This document shows, piece after piece, positions 1-7,300 of a stretch of DNA of 27,604 bases. Position 1 is the first letter of the stretch. Every line of letters begins with the position of its first letter. The stretch lies in assembly GCA_900542795.1 (NCBI GenBank), contig UQPD01000012.1, positions 1-27,604 of the forward strand. Direction: 5' to 3'. Made by a program: the position numbers and the translations under genes. Origin of the DNA: an uncultured Prevotella sp. (GTDB taxonomy: Bacteria > Bacteroidota > Bacteroidia > Bacteroidales > Bacteroidaceae). The notes beneath the pieces were generated by a model. That model saw nothing but the letters and a program-made list of their open reading frames with translations, had not been told where the DNA came from and made no database searches.

Positions 1-48
1 TCTACACGCGTAAGATCGTCGGCAGCGTCAGATGTGTATAAGAGACAG
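1..48 (+). other. Illumina Nextera (i5 side) adapter left in the assembly
   Basis: Bases 1-7 match the end of the P5-side primer, bases 8-15 (GCGTAAGA) match a Nextera XT i5 index that I recall as S517, bases 16-29 match the Nextera read-1 tail, and bases 30-48 are the 19-bp Tn5 mosaic end (AGATGTGTATAAGAGACAG). The order is exactly that of a tagmentation library molecule, so this is a laboratory sequence and not a natural transposon end. Genomic sequence begins at base 49. Confidence 0.97.
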
Positions 49-77
49 GTTCAACGAATGAACTATGCGGTCGTTTG

Positions 78-125
78 GTATTACTTATTACTTATTACTT
101 ATTACTTCTTTCTTATTACTTACTT
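78..125 (-). repeat. AAGTAAT heptamer tandem repeat, copy 1
   Basis: Read on the minus strand this is a run of about six heptamers AAGTAAT, some imperfect, starting at the stop codon of the hemerythrin-LuxR gene and continuing downstream of it. It is followed by ATACCAAACGACC. The same heptamer and a similar flank (ATACAAACTACC) recur at 17611-17710, again directly after a stop codon and in the same orientation relative to the gene. The function is unknown. Confidence 0.85.
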
Positions 126-1076
126 ATTTTGCAGCTCATTGATATCTACAATTTTATTGACTATAGCATAAATAGTAAGGCCAGCAACCGAGTGAATGTT
201 CAGTTTGCGAGCAATGTTTTTGCGATGCGTAAGCACCGTGTTCAATGAGATGAAAAGTTGTTCGGCAATCTGCTTATTCGACATGCCACACACCACACAG
301 TGCACAATTTCGCGTTCACGCTCTGAAAGAATATCCTCCGTGCGCTTTTCCTCCTCGGATGTTACAGGTTCTTGCACACCCACTTTTTCTTCGAGCATCT
401 CAACAGCAGGCACAAAAAGGTCGTCCTCTACTTGACAGTGAATGCGTAAATCGGTTTCGCAAGTAAAGATGTCGTAGAGTACATTATTAAGCAACTCTGC
501 CTGTTCGGTGGGCGCGTAATATTTAATAATGATGTTTTTGAGTTCCTGCAACTTCACATCGATGCTATTGTGCCCGCGGGCAAACTGCGAGATGGTGTAT
601 TCGCCCGAACGCTTGCCTTGCAGCAAATCATTAACATAGCCAAAGACTTTGCGGTTTTCGTGTTGCATGTGTTTGCGCACCTCACCCATATAGTCGTCAT
701 AGAACTTCAAGATGAGATAAGACACCTCGCCAGGTTGCGAACAGTCGAGAGCCTCAAGTAACTTGCGACGGATGGCAGGCAACTGAAAGTCGAGAAAATA
801 GGTGTGTGCCTGCTTTAAGTATTCAGTGAGGCATTTAACCGAAACGTTTTCAATGCTATCGGCTGCCCCACGTGCGCCACGCCGAATGAAGTTTGCCACT
901 GCCAAAAAGGTGGGAGTGTCAACACCACGTGCCTCACACACTTGACGCACAGTTTGATCGCCTACACCCAATGGTATGCCAAAGCGCGATATCATTTGCA
1001 GCAAAGAGGGTTTGTCGCAAATTACGTCGCACATGTGGTCGGACTCCTTGTAATTATATGAGCTATTATATACCAT
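120..1076 (-). CDS. Hemerythrin-like (YtfE/ScdA-type) di-iron domain fused to a LuxR-type HTH regulator
   Basis: This 318-residue protein is a predicted cytoplasmic transcription regulator. Residues about 25-65 resemble the ScdA N-terminal domain. Residues about 85-225 form a hemerythrin-like bundle in which all six expected di-iron ligands can be placed: H91, H136 with E140 (HxxxE), H169, and H213 with E217 (HxxxE). Residues about 248-312 are a LuxR/NarL-type HTH (LSEREREIVHC, then SNKQIAEQLFISLNTVLTHRKN). In known proteins this di-iron fold deals with nitric oxide, oxygen or iron-sulfur repair. The fusion suggests that the metal site gates DNA binding; that is an inference. The gene diverges from the imelysin/di-haem operon, and NarL-like heptamers lie between them, so control of that operon and of itself is likely. 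The start at 1076 has AAGG just upstream; M15 (1034) is an alternative. Confidence 0.88.
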   Translation of the reverse strand: MVYNSSYNYKESDHMCDVICDKPSLLQMISRFGIPLGVGDQTVRQVCEARGVDTPTFLAVANFIRRGARGAADSIENVSVKCLTEYLKQAHTYFLDFQLPAIRRKLLEALDCSQPGEVSYLILKFYDDYMGEVRKHMQHENRKVFGYVNDLLQGKRSGEYTISQFARGHNSIDVKLQELKNIIIKYYAPTEQAELLNNVLYDIFTCETDLRIHCQVEDDLFVPAVEMLEEKVGVQEPVTSEEEKRTEDILSEREREIVHCVVCGMSNKQIAEQLFISLNTVLTHRKNIARKLNIHSVAGLTIYAIVNKIVDINELQNK

Positions 1077-1163
1077 TTTACCTTGAATGTTTTGTTCTTA
1101 TTTTGTCTTGTCGTTGTGTTTCTGTAGCGCACACATTGATATAACATATCCGCATACGCGCTG

Positions 1164-1171
1164 CAAATTTA
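1164..1171 (-). promoter_or_regulatory. -7 box of the hemerythrin-LuxR gene
   Basis: On the minus strand this reads TAAATTTG, matching the Bacteroidetes consensus TAnnTTTG, about 90 bases upstream of the regulator start codon. No good -33 TTTG is seen; the nearest is a weak TTCG. The NarL-like heptamers lie just upstream, around position -45 of the predicted transcript start. Confidence 0.55.
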
Positions 1172-1192
1172 ATGATAACGTTAAAAACACGA

Positions 1193-1233
1193 ACTACCCA
1201 TTATTGGGTATTTTATATTTTTTAATGGGTAGT
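1193..1233. promoter_or_regulatory. Inverted TACCCAT heptamers, candidate NarL/LuxR-type operator
   Basis: TACCCAT-TA-TTGGGTA (1195-1210) is a 7-2-7 inverted pair. It fits the NarL consensus TACYYMT-NN-AKRRGTA at all but one defined position. A further inverted heptamer, ATGGGTA, lies at 1225-1231. The outer arms ACTACCCATTA (1193-1203) and TAATGGGTAGT (1223-1233) form a perfect 11-bp inverted repeat. Two direct CTACCC copies follow at 1249-1259. The divergent regulator has a NarL-family HTH, so it is the natural candidate to bind here (inference). Confidence 0.6.
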
Positions 1234-1284
1234 CATGCTCTTGATTCTCTACCCTACCCCTTTTTTATTTGCTGAAAAGGGGGG

Positions 1285-1316
1285 ATTGTAAAGATTTTCG
1301 GCACAGCGTACCTTTG
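1285..1316 (+). promoter_or_regulatory. Promoter of the porin-imelysin-di-haem operon
   Basis: ATTG (1285-1288) and TACCTTTG (1309-1316) are separated by 20 bases and match the -33/-7 pattern of the Bacteroidetes primary sigma factor (TTTG, 19-21 bases, TAnnTTTG). Transcription should begin near 1323, about 23 bases before the first start codon. A three-codon mini-ORF (ATG CAA TGA) at 1341 precedes the gene start at 1346. Confidence 0.75.
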
Positions 1317-1345
1317 CACTCGAAAATTAAACGAAAAAAAATGCA

Positions 1346-1597
1346 ATGAAACTTTCACGGTTGAAAATGCTTTTCGGCACAATGAGTTTGCTAATGGCAT
1401 GCACCTTGTGGACTGCGGCTAACACCGACCAACTCACAGCCGAGACCGCGGTTGATGGCATCACGTCTGCCACACCGCCCGTTAATCCTCCATCTAAAAA
1501 AAAGACGGATAAGGATAAAGCCAAAAAGAAGAAGGCTGATAAAAACAAGAAAGCCAAAAAGAAAACAAGAAACACAAAAACCGAACAAGCACAATGA
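1346..1597 (+). CDS. Small lysine-rich exported protein, first gene of the operon
   Basis: This is an 83-residue protein of unknown family. Residues 1-30 look like an export signal: K/R near the start, a hydrophobic core, and LMAC (16-19), which could be a lipobox; type I cleavage near residue 26 is the alternative. Residues 50-83 are extremely basic, with 16 lysines in 34 residues. Its stop codon overlaps the start of the next gene in ATGA, which implies translational coupling and argues that it is a real gene. A short basic tail could bind an acidic partner, a polysaccharide or haem propionates, but nothing in the sequence proves a function. The lysine-rich part is low complexity, so homology searches may miss relatives. 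Confidence 0.65.
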   Translation: MKLSRLKMLFGTMSLLMACTLWTAANTDQLTAETAVDGITSATPPVNPPSKKKTDKDKAKKKKADKNKKAKKKTRNTKTEQAQ

Positions 1598-2982
1598 ATG
1601 CAAAAATAGCAATGCTCACGCTGAGCGCACTCACTGCAACACAAGCAGCCCATGCCAACACCGTGAATGTAGAAACACATACCGACAGCGTGGTTATGGC
1701 ACAAGCACCACACGCCTGCTGCCAAAACAATAAGAAACTAAAGGCTGTAAACGAAACCGACGATTACGAAAAATTTCGTTTTGGAGGATATGGCGAAATG
1801 GTGGCTTCGTTTAAGGATTATGGCATCAACCGCTTTTATGGCAAGGGTGATGGCAACCGCAAAAAGCATCGCAACACCATCTCGATTCCCCGATTTGTGT
1901 TGGCACTCGACTATAAATTTACACCGAAATGGATACTGGGTGCCGAAATTGAATTTGAATCGGGTGGCGTAGGCACAGCTTACGAAATTGAAAACTCTGA
2001 GAATGGTGAATACGAAACTGAGGTTGAAAAAGGTGGCGAAGTTGCTTTAGAGCAATTCCACATTACACGCCTCATTCACCCAGCATTCAACGTGCGTGCG
2101 GGTCATGTGATTCTTCCCGTAGGATTGACGAACGCACACCACGAACCTATTAACTTTTTTGGAACTACAAGACCCGAAGGCGAGACCACGATGATACCGT
2201 CGACTTGGCACGAAAATGGTGTTGAACTTTTTGGTACTATCGGAAAGGGATATGCCACTTTCAGCTACCAAGCGTTGGTGACGTCAGGTCTTAACGCCTG
2301 CGGCTTCGACCGCAATAATTGGGTACAGGGAGGCAAGCAGGGCATTTTTGAGGAAGACAACTTTACCTCACCTGCTTACACCTTCCGTGTAGACTATAAT
2401 GGTGTGCCGGGGTTGCGTTTGGGAACATCGTTCTATTATTGCGCCAACACAACTGCAAACTCCGACAAACTTACAGAATATAATTTCCGTGCGCCCATTC
2501 GCATTTACACGGCTGATGCGCAATATAAAAACAACATTGTGGCAGCACGTGCCAACTTTATGTGGGGTAACCTCACGAATGCCGACAAAGTGAGTGCCGT
2601 TAACACAAAACTCTCGAACAACTCGCCCTATACCCGCGTGGTGCCTGTGGCTAAAAAGTCTGTAAGCTATGGTGCCGAAGTGGGACTGAACTTGGCGGGC
2701 ATCTTTGCAGGCACACGTTGCCCTGTGCTTTACCCCTTTGCACGCTTTGACTACTACAACACTCAAAAAGAGTGCGCTGGGCTATATGTTGCCGATAAAC
2801 GCAACGAAGTGCGCAAATGGACAGCTGGCATCAACTGGTTTGCATTACCTAACCTCGTGGTGAAAGCTGACTATGCTACTCGCCAAATTGGTACAAGCAA
2901 AATCTTTGGCAAAGGAAAATACAATAGCGAAAACGAATTTTCGATTGGCGTGGCATACGTAGGTTGGTTTACGAAGAGATAA
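1594..2982 (+). CDS. Outer-membrane beta-barrel, porin-like
   Basis: This 462-residue protein has a signal peptide (residues 1-21, cleavage after AHA). A short region with an HACC motif follows, then repeated alternating hydrophobic and aromatic strands from about residue 60 to the C-terminus, as in porin-type barrels. It begins FRFGGYGEM and ends in an aromatic-rich strand (YVGWFTKR), consistent with a BAM-recognised last strand. A stretch around residues 170-205 (GHVILPVG, TNAHHEP, STWHENGVELFG) is rich in His and Glu and could face a metal or anion. The gene overlaps the upstream small gene by 4 bases and is followed by an imelysin. A role as the outer-membrane channel of an iron-related system is inferred from context. 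The substrate is unknown. Confidence 0.8.
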   Translation: MNAKIAMLTLSALTATQAAHANTVNVETHTDSVVMAQAPHACCQNNKKLKAVNETDDYEKFRFGGYGEMVASFKDYGINRFYGKGDGNRKKHRNTISIPRFVLALDYKFTPKWILGAEIEFESGGVGTAYEIENSENGEYETEVEKGGEVALEQFHITRLIHPAFNVRAGHVILPVGLTNAHHEPINFFGTTRPEGETTMIPSTWHENGVELFGTIGKGYATFSYQALVTSGLNACGFDRNNWVQGGKQGIFEEDNFTSPAYTFRVDYNGVPGLRLGTSFYYCANTTANSDKLTEYNFRAPIRIYTADAQYKNNIVAARANFMWGNLTNADKVSAVNTKLSNNSPYTRVVPVAKKSVSYGAEVGLNLAGIFAGTRCPVLYPFARFDYYNTQKECAGLYVADKRNEVRKWTAGINWFALPNLVVKADYATRQIGTSKIFGKGKYNSENEFSIGVAYVGWFTKR

Positions 2983-3003
2983 ATATTTACGAAGAGATAA
3001 ATA
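2968..3003 (+). repeat. Perfect 18-bp tandem duplication across a stop codon
   Basis: TTTACGAAGAGATAAATA occurs twice back to back (2968-2985 and 2986-3003). The first copy contains the last codons and stop of the barrel gene. The second lies in the gap before the imelysin gene and repeats the same Thr-Lys-Arg-stop reading. The duplication is probably a recent replication slip and creates a spare stop codon. Confidence 0.95.
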
Positions 3004-3026
3004 ATAAAAATAACATCATACGCTTT

Positions 3027-4256
3027 ATGAAAAAAACATTCATTTTGGGTGCAGCGTTAGCAGCAGCTTGCGCGTTCACCACAACCACATTCACATCGTG
3101 CGACAACAACGATGACCCTGTTGTTAACCCCAATACACCACAAGATGACGCTGACCTTGACTACAGCGCAAGTAACGCTACGGCTTGGGGCAACTACATG
3201 AAGAATGTGGCAGCCTTGCTTAAGAGCGATGCTGAAAAACTTTATAGCCAATGGGCTGAAAGCTACGAAAATGCAGGTGTTAACACGGGTGTGCCCTATG
3301 CTACACTCTTTAAAAAACATGACAGCAGATCGGGCTACAGCGATGTGAAATCTTGCGCTCAAGAGGTTGTTGAAAAAATGGCTGAAATTGCCAACGAGGT
3401 AGGCTCTTCAAAGATTGGCGACCCTTATGCAAAATGGACAAGCGGCAAGCAAACTGAAGCGCTCTATGCCGTAGAGTCGTGGTACAGCTGGCACTCACGC
3501 GATGACTATACCAACAACATCAAGTCTATTGCCAATGCCTACTATGGCAAACTCAATGGTAGCGAAACGAACATGGCAGAGGCTTCAATGGCTAAGGCTC
3601 TTGAAGGAACAGCCATCGACCGCACCGTACGTAAGCAAATTGCTGACGCACAGGCTGCTATTCAAAACATTACACAACCCTTCCGCAATCACATTGGTAG
3701 CACCGAAGCTCAGCAAGCCATGGAAGCTTGTGCTGCACTGCAAGCAAGTTTGAGCGAAGTGACGAACGATGACAATGAGGTTGAAGCTGGCGCAGCTGCC
3801 GTTAACTTGCGCGATGCTGTTAACAAACTCGACGAGGCTACACTGCAGGCTATCATCAACAACTATGTTGACAACGTTGTGGTGCCTACTTACAAAAACT
3901 TGAAGGACCAAAATGCCATTCTCTATCAAACAGTAAATGCCTTTGTGGCTAACCCCAGCAACGATGGTTTTGAGGCTTGCGCCACGGCTTGGATGAATGC
4001 TCGTCAGCCTTGGGAAACAAGCGAGGCTTTCCTCTTCGGTCCTGTAGCTACCTTTGGTCTTGACCCCAACATGGACTCTTGGCCCCTCGACCAAACTGCT
4101 ATTGTTGATATCATGAAGTCGCAAAAGTGGAACAGTCTTGTATGGGCTGATGGCGATGACGATGCTAAAGTTGAATCGGCACAGAACGTGCGTGGCTTCC
4201 ACACTTTGGAATTCTTGATCTTTAAAAATGGTCAACCGCGCACCATTAGCAAGTAA
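3027..4256 (+). CDS. Imelysin-like iron-uptake lipoprotein (circularly permuted type)
   Basis: This is a 409-residue predicted lipoprotein. The start at 3027 (MKKTFILG) is chosen because it gives a normal lipoprotein signal ending TFTSC (Cys25); an upstream in-frame ATG at 2964 lies inside the previous gene. The mature end, CDNNDD, is acidic right after the lipid cysteine, as in Bacteroidetes surface-export signals. The rest is helical and alanine-rich. The family motif GxHxxE is present as GFHTLE at residues 390-395, only 14 residues from the C-terminus. In classical imelysins the motif lies earlier. A Bacteroides ovatus structure showed a circularly permuted fold, which fits a C-terminal motif. 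These proteins were once listed as M75 peptidases but are now thought to act in iron uptake. The neighbours, di-haem oxidoreductase and porins, fit that role. Confidence 0.88.
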   Translation: MKKTFILGAALAAACAFTTTTFTSCDNNDDPVVNPNTPQDDADLDYSASNATAWGNYMKNVAALLKSDAEKLYSQWAESYENAGVNTGVPYATLFKKHDSRSGYSDVKSCAQEVVEKMAEIANEVGSSKIGDPYAKWTSGKQTEALYAVESWYSWHSRDDYTNNIKSIANAYYGKLNGSETNMAEASMAKALEGTAIDRTVRKQIADAQAAIQNITQPFRNHIGSTEAQQAMEACAALQASLSEVTNDDNEVEAGAAAVNLRDAVNKLDEATLQAIINNYVDNVVVPTYKNLKDQNAILYQTVNAFVANPSNDGFEACATAWMNARQPWETSEAFLFGPVATFGLDPNMDSWPLDQTAIVDIMKSQKWNSLVWADGDDDAKVESAQNVRGFHTLEFLIFKNGQPRTISK

Positions 4257-4292
4257 GTGATTGATTATTACGCATACAATTAGATTTCTTTT

Positions 4293-4327
4293 AGGAGTAA
4301 GAGCATGTCCAAAATGCGCTTACTCCT
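4293..4327 (+). promoter_or_regulatory. Intra-operon hairpin before the di-haem gene
   Basis: AGGAGTAAG (4293-4301) pairs perfectly with CTTACTCCT (4319-4327), followed by TTT. It sits between the imelysin stop (4256) and the chosen start of the next gene (4350). It may be a weak terminator or an RNA-stability element that sets different levels for the two genes. Two in-frame ATGs (4305 and 4314) fall in its loop, which argues against using them as starts. Confidence 0.6.
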
Positions 4328-4349
4328 TTTGAGCAAAAACACTTTTAGG

Positions 4350-5933
4350 ATGCTACACCTTAATAAATATGCTTGGTTGCTGGGCGCAATGCTCACCGTC
4401 TCGGCTTGTAGCGACGACGATGGCATTGTGGTTACAGACATCAAGGTGCCCGAGGGTTATGCGCTTTCGGCAGATATCTCCACCATCTTTCTCAACTCAT
4501 CTACAGCGTATGATGTAGAGGCGAATTGGGTGGCAGGAAAATACATGAGTCGTTTTAACTCTGGCAACAAACTCTATGACAACGCTATTCCAAGTGGCAC
4601 CGACCCTGAGGCAGGTGGTTTAGGCCCAGTTTACGCAGGCTTCTCGTGCCGCAGTTGCCACATGACAACAGGACGTACAAAACCTGCCATTTGGGCTAAC
4701 TACGACGAGAGCAAATGTGATGCAGATGGTTTTTGCACCGTGTCGGGCGGAACAGGCTTTACTGCAGGACTTATCTACATTACTCGTAAAAATGGTTCGT
4801 TCTTCCCCGACTATGGTCGTGTGCTCCATGACCAGTGCATCCAAGGCACCTATGTGGGCAAGGACGGAAAGACCTATGAAATGAAGCCTGAAGGAAAATT
4901 GCAAGTGAAGTGGCACAAACAGCAATATGCCTTTGCCGATGGCGAAACCTACGAATTGGCTTACCCCGAATATCGCATTAGCGAGTGGTATACCAATGGT
5001 ACTAAAAATTATGGCGATGCTTCGGCACCAGCCGTTAAACCCGAGGACTTAATTATTTCGGTGCGCCAACCCTTGCGCCATGTGGGCATGGGACTTATGA
5101 TGGCACTCGACCCTGTGGAAATTGAAGCGCTCGCTGCTAAAAGCAATTATCCCGAATATGGCATTAGCGGACGCTGCAACTACATTACCGAAAAAGGCGT
5201 AAGGGGCGTAGGACTTTCGGGCAATAAGGCACAACACCTTGACTTGACCGTTGAACTCGGTTTCTCGAGCGACATGGGTGCCACCAATAGCCGTTTCCCC
5301 GAGGAAATTTGCGAGGGACAGATGCAGCAATATTATGGCAGTCAAATGGGCTTAGCTTATTCTAACCGCTTAGACGTAACCACCGAGTCTATGGAGGACG
5401 TTGACCTTTACATGCAATGCCTGGGTGTGCCAGCACGCCGCTTAGGATCTACCACTACCATGGTAGCTTATGGCGACCGCATGATAACGGAGCGCGAAAT
5501 GGTGAAGATTGGCGAACAAAATTTTTATAAAGCCAAATGCCAACTCTGCCACGTTACCACACTACACACTAAAAAGGCTGGTTCAACGTTGCTTAACGGC
5601 ACACACATTCCTTGGTTAGGCGGACTCACCATTCACCCCTACTCTGATTATCTGCTTCACGACATGGGTTCTGAGATTATGGGCGTAGGACTAAACGATA
5701 ACTATTGCAGCGGATTGGCACGTGGCAACGAATGGCGCACCACACCACTTTGGGGCATTGGTTTGCAACAAAAGGTGGATGGTCACACTTGTTTCTTGCA
5801 CGATGGACGTGCTCGCAACTACGTCGAAGCCATTATGTGGCACGGTGGCGAGGGCGAAGCCTCTAAAAACATCTTCAAAAAGATGCAGAAGAAAGACCGC
5901 GATGCCTTGATAAAATTTTTGGAGTCGCTATAA
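4350..5933 (+). CDS. Di-haem c-type oxidoreductase lipoprotein (DUF1111/DHOR family)
   Basis: This is a 527-residue predicted lipoprotein. Two c-type haem sites are visible: CRSCH at residues 100-104 and CQLCH at 397-401. The C-terminal third carries the conserved signature of the family (HPYSDYLLHDMG, EWRTTPLWGIG, FLHDGRARNYVEAIMWHGGEG). The family is related to MauG-type di-haem peroxidases and is often labelled thiol oxidoreductase; its true substrate is not settled. The start at 4350 gives a clean signal MLHLNKYAWLLGAMLTVSAC with lipid Cys20, followed by SDDDG, an acidic run like Bacteroidetes surface-export signals. An in-frame ATG at 4305 would add 15 residues but lies in a hairpin loop. 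Pairing with imelysin is a known gene association in iron-related clusters. Haem attachment would need the ResB-CcsA protein encoded at 17780-19813. Confidence 0.9.
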   Translation: MLHLNKYAWLLGAMLTVSACSDDDGIVVTDIKVPEGYALSADISTIFLNSSTAYDVEANWVAGKYMSRFNSGNKLYDNAIPSGTDPEAGGLGPVYAGFSCRSCHMTTGRTKPAIWANYDESKCDADGFCTVSGGTGFTAGLIYITRKNGSFFPDYGRVLHDQCIQGTYVGKDGKTYEMKPEGKLQVKWHKQQYAFADGETYELAYPEYRISEWYTNGTKNYGDASAPAVKPEDLIISVRQPLRHVGMGLMMALDPVEIEALAAKSNYPEYGISGRCNYITEKGVRGVGLSGNKAQHLDLTVELGFSSDMGATNSRFPEEICEGQMQQYYGSQMGLAYSNRLDVTTESMEDVDLYMQCLGVPARRLGSTTTMVAYGDRMITEREMVKIGEQNFYKAKCQLCHVTTLHTKKAGSTLLNGTHIPWLGGLTIHPYSDYLLHDMGSEIMGVGLNDNYCSGLARGNEWRTTPLWGIGLQQKVDGHTCFLHDGRARNYVEAIMWHGGEGEASKNIFKKMQKKDRDALIKFLESL

Positions 5934-5984
5934 GATTCATTCATTTTGAACACCTATTCATTCTCAAAAAAAGATTCTCATTCA

Positions 5985-7289
5985 ATGAAAAAGCATACAC
6001 TCACCCTCGCTGCTTTAATTGCAGCAGGTTCTTATACCGCAATGGCAGACAATGCCACAACACTCACAACTCCCACAACAACCGATTCACTGCAAAATGT
6101 AGCACCCAAAAACGAAGGAGGCATTAAATACGAAAAAATTGACCTCGACACCGAAAATGGTGTAGTATCGTTGGCAGGAAGCAAAGGCTTCGTTATTCAA
6201 AGTCGCAAGGGTGACTTTGTGTTCAAGCCCTATATGTTGGTGCAAACCAGCGCCAACTTTAATTGGTATGATGATGAAGGACTCGACAAGGCTTACAACC
6301 AAGACAATGTTGAAAATTCGGGCTTTGCCATCCCCAATGCCATTTTAGGTTTCACAGGTAAGGCTTTTAACAAGGTCAGCTTTAACCTCTCTATCAACGC
6401 TGCCAAAAGTGGCGGAAATCTTTTGCAACAAGCGTGGTTCGATGTGAAGTTTAAAGAGCCCCTACAACTCCGCGTGGGTAAATTCAAAACGCCTTTCTCT
6501 CACGCCTATCTCACTACATTGGGCGAAACACTCTTTCCACAACTCCCCACCTCGCTCACCACTGCCACAATCATGCCATACGTGCTCAATGCCGTCACGC
6601 CATCCATGTCTACAGGCTTCGATTTGGGCGTAGAACTTCATGGTGTGGCAAAAGATAAGTTTGGCTACGAAGTAGGACTCTTCAATGGCACAGGCGCTGC
6701 TGTTAACGTGGCAAGCAAAACGCTGAGCGACGATTGGCACATCCCCTCACTGCTCTATGCAGGCCGACTCACTTACATGCCATGGGGCACAATGCCTTCT
6801 ACACAGGGCAACCCCAATATGCTTAAGCAACGCAAAATGTTAGTGGGTGTGTCGGGCTCAATGAACGTAGAGAGCGAAAACGAAAGTACAAATGATGCAC
6901 GCGTAGGCTTAGAATTTGCCTTGCTCTACAATCGATGGTACTTTGCAGCCGAGGGCTATTGGATGAATGTGGGCTTCACCAAACGTCAAAAAATCAATGA
7001 ACACTACAACTACATGGGTGGATACGTGCAAGGTGGCTACTTTGTAGCACCCCGTGTACAATTGGCTGCTCGCTACGATTTTATGAATCGTAATAGCACC
7101 AGTAAAGACGGTTTCTTGAACATGCCTGCCGTAGGTGTAAACTACTTCTTCAAGGGTTGCAACCTCAAGCTACAAGCCATGTATCAATACACAGGTCGTA
7201 AGGGACACGACACGCAACTCGACCGAGACAACGACAACCTTGGACTTGCCACGCATTCTGCCACAGTGCAACTGCAATATTATTTCTAA
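5985..7289 (+). CDS. Phosphate-selective porin O/P-like outer-membrane porin
   Basis: This is a 434-residue protein from the ATG at 5985. A TTG 39 bases upstream would extend it but would bury the signal peptide. The signal peptide runs to TAMA (about residue 22). The body reads like OprO/OprP porins: an early strand GFVIQSRKGDFVFKPYM, then LQLRVGKFKTPFSHAYLTTL, a segment after it that resembles the usual porin L3 region, and a C-terminal strand ending in YYF, with a terminal aromatic as expected for BAM insertion. The Bacteroidetes members are not proven to carry phosphate. It lies 51 bases after the di-haem gene and 11 bases before the cytochrome gene, so it is part of the same operon. It may supply a second channel for the system's small substrates. 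Confidence 0.87.
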   Translation: MKKHTLTLAALIAAGSYTAMADNATTLTTPTTTDSLQNVAPKNEGGIKYEKIDLDTENGVVSLAGSKGFVIQSRKGDFVFKPYMLVQTSANFNWYDDEGLDKAYNQDNVENSGFAIPNAILGFTGKAFNKVSFNLSINAAKSGGNLLQQAWFDVKFKEPLQLRVGKFKTPFSHAYLTTLGETLFPQLPTSLTTATIMPYVLNAVTPSMSTGFDLGVELHGVAKDKFGYEVGLFNGTGAAVNVASKTLSDDWHIPSLLYAGRLTYMPWGTMPSTQGNPNMLKQRKMLVGVSGSMNVESENESTNDARVGLEFALLYNRWYFAAEGYWMNVGFTKRQKINEHYNYMGGYVQGGYFVAPRVQLAARYDFMNRNSTSKDGFLNMPAVGVNYFFKGCNLKLQAMYQYTGRKGHDTQLDRDNDNLGLATHSATVQLQYYF

Positions 7290-7300
7290 AAAACAGAGAC

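Noticed and set aside
30..48. Tn5 mosaic end as a natural transposon terminus
   Set aside because: It is joined to the Nextera primer tail and index in library order, with no transposase gene nearby.
2964..3026. Upstream ATG start for imelysin
   Set aside because: It lies inside the barrel gene and covers the 18-bp duplication; the ATG at 3027 gives a proper lipoprotein signal.
3585..4235. 216-residue minus-strand frame inside the imelysin gene
   Set aside because: It is a shadow of the coding frame with no signal, motif or promoter.
3027..4256. Imelysin as an active M75 metallopeptidase
   Set aside because: Structural work on the family argues against peptidase geometry at GxHxxE; an iron-uptake role is better supported.
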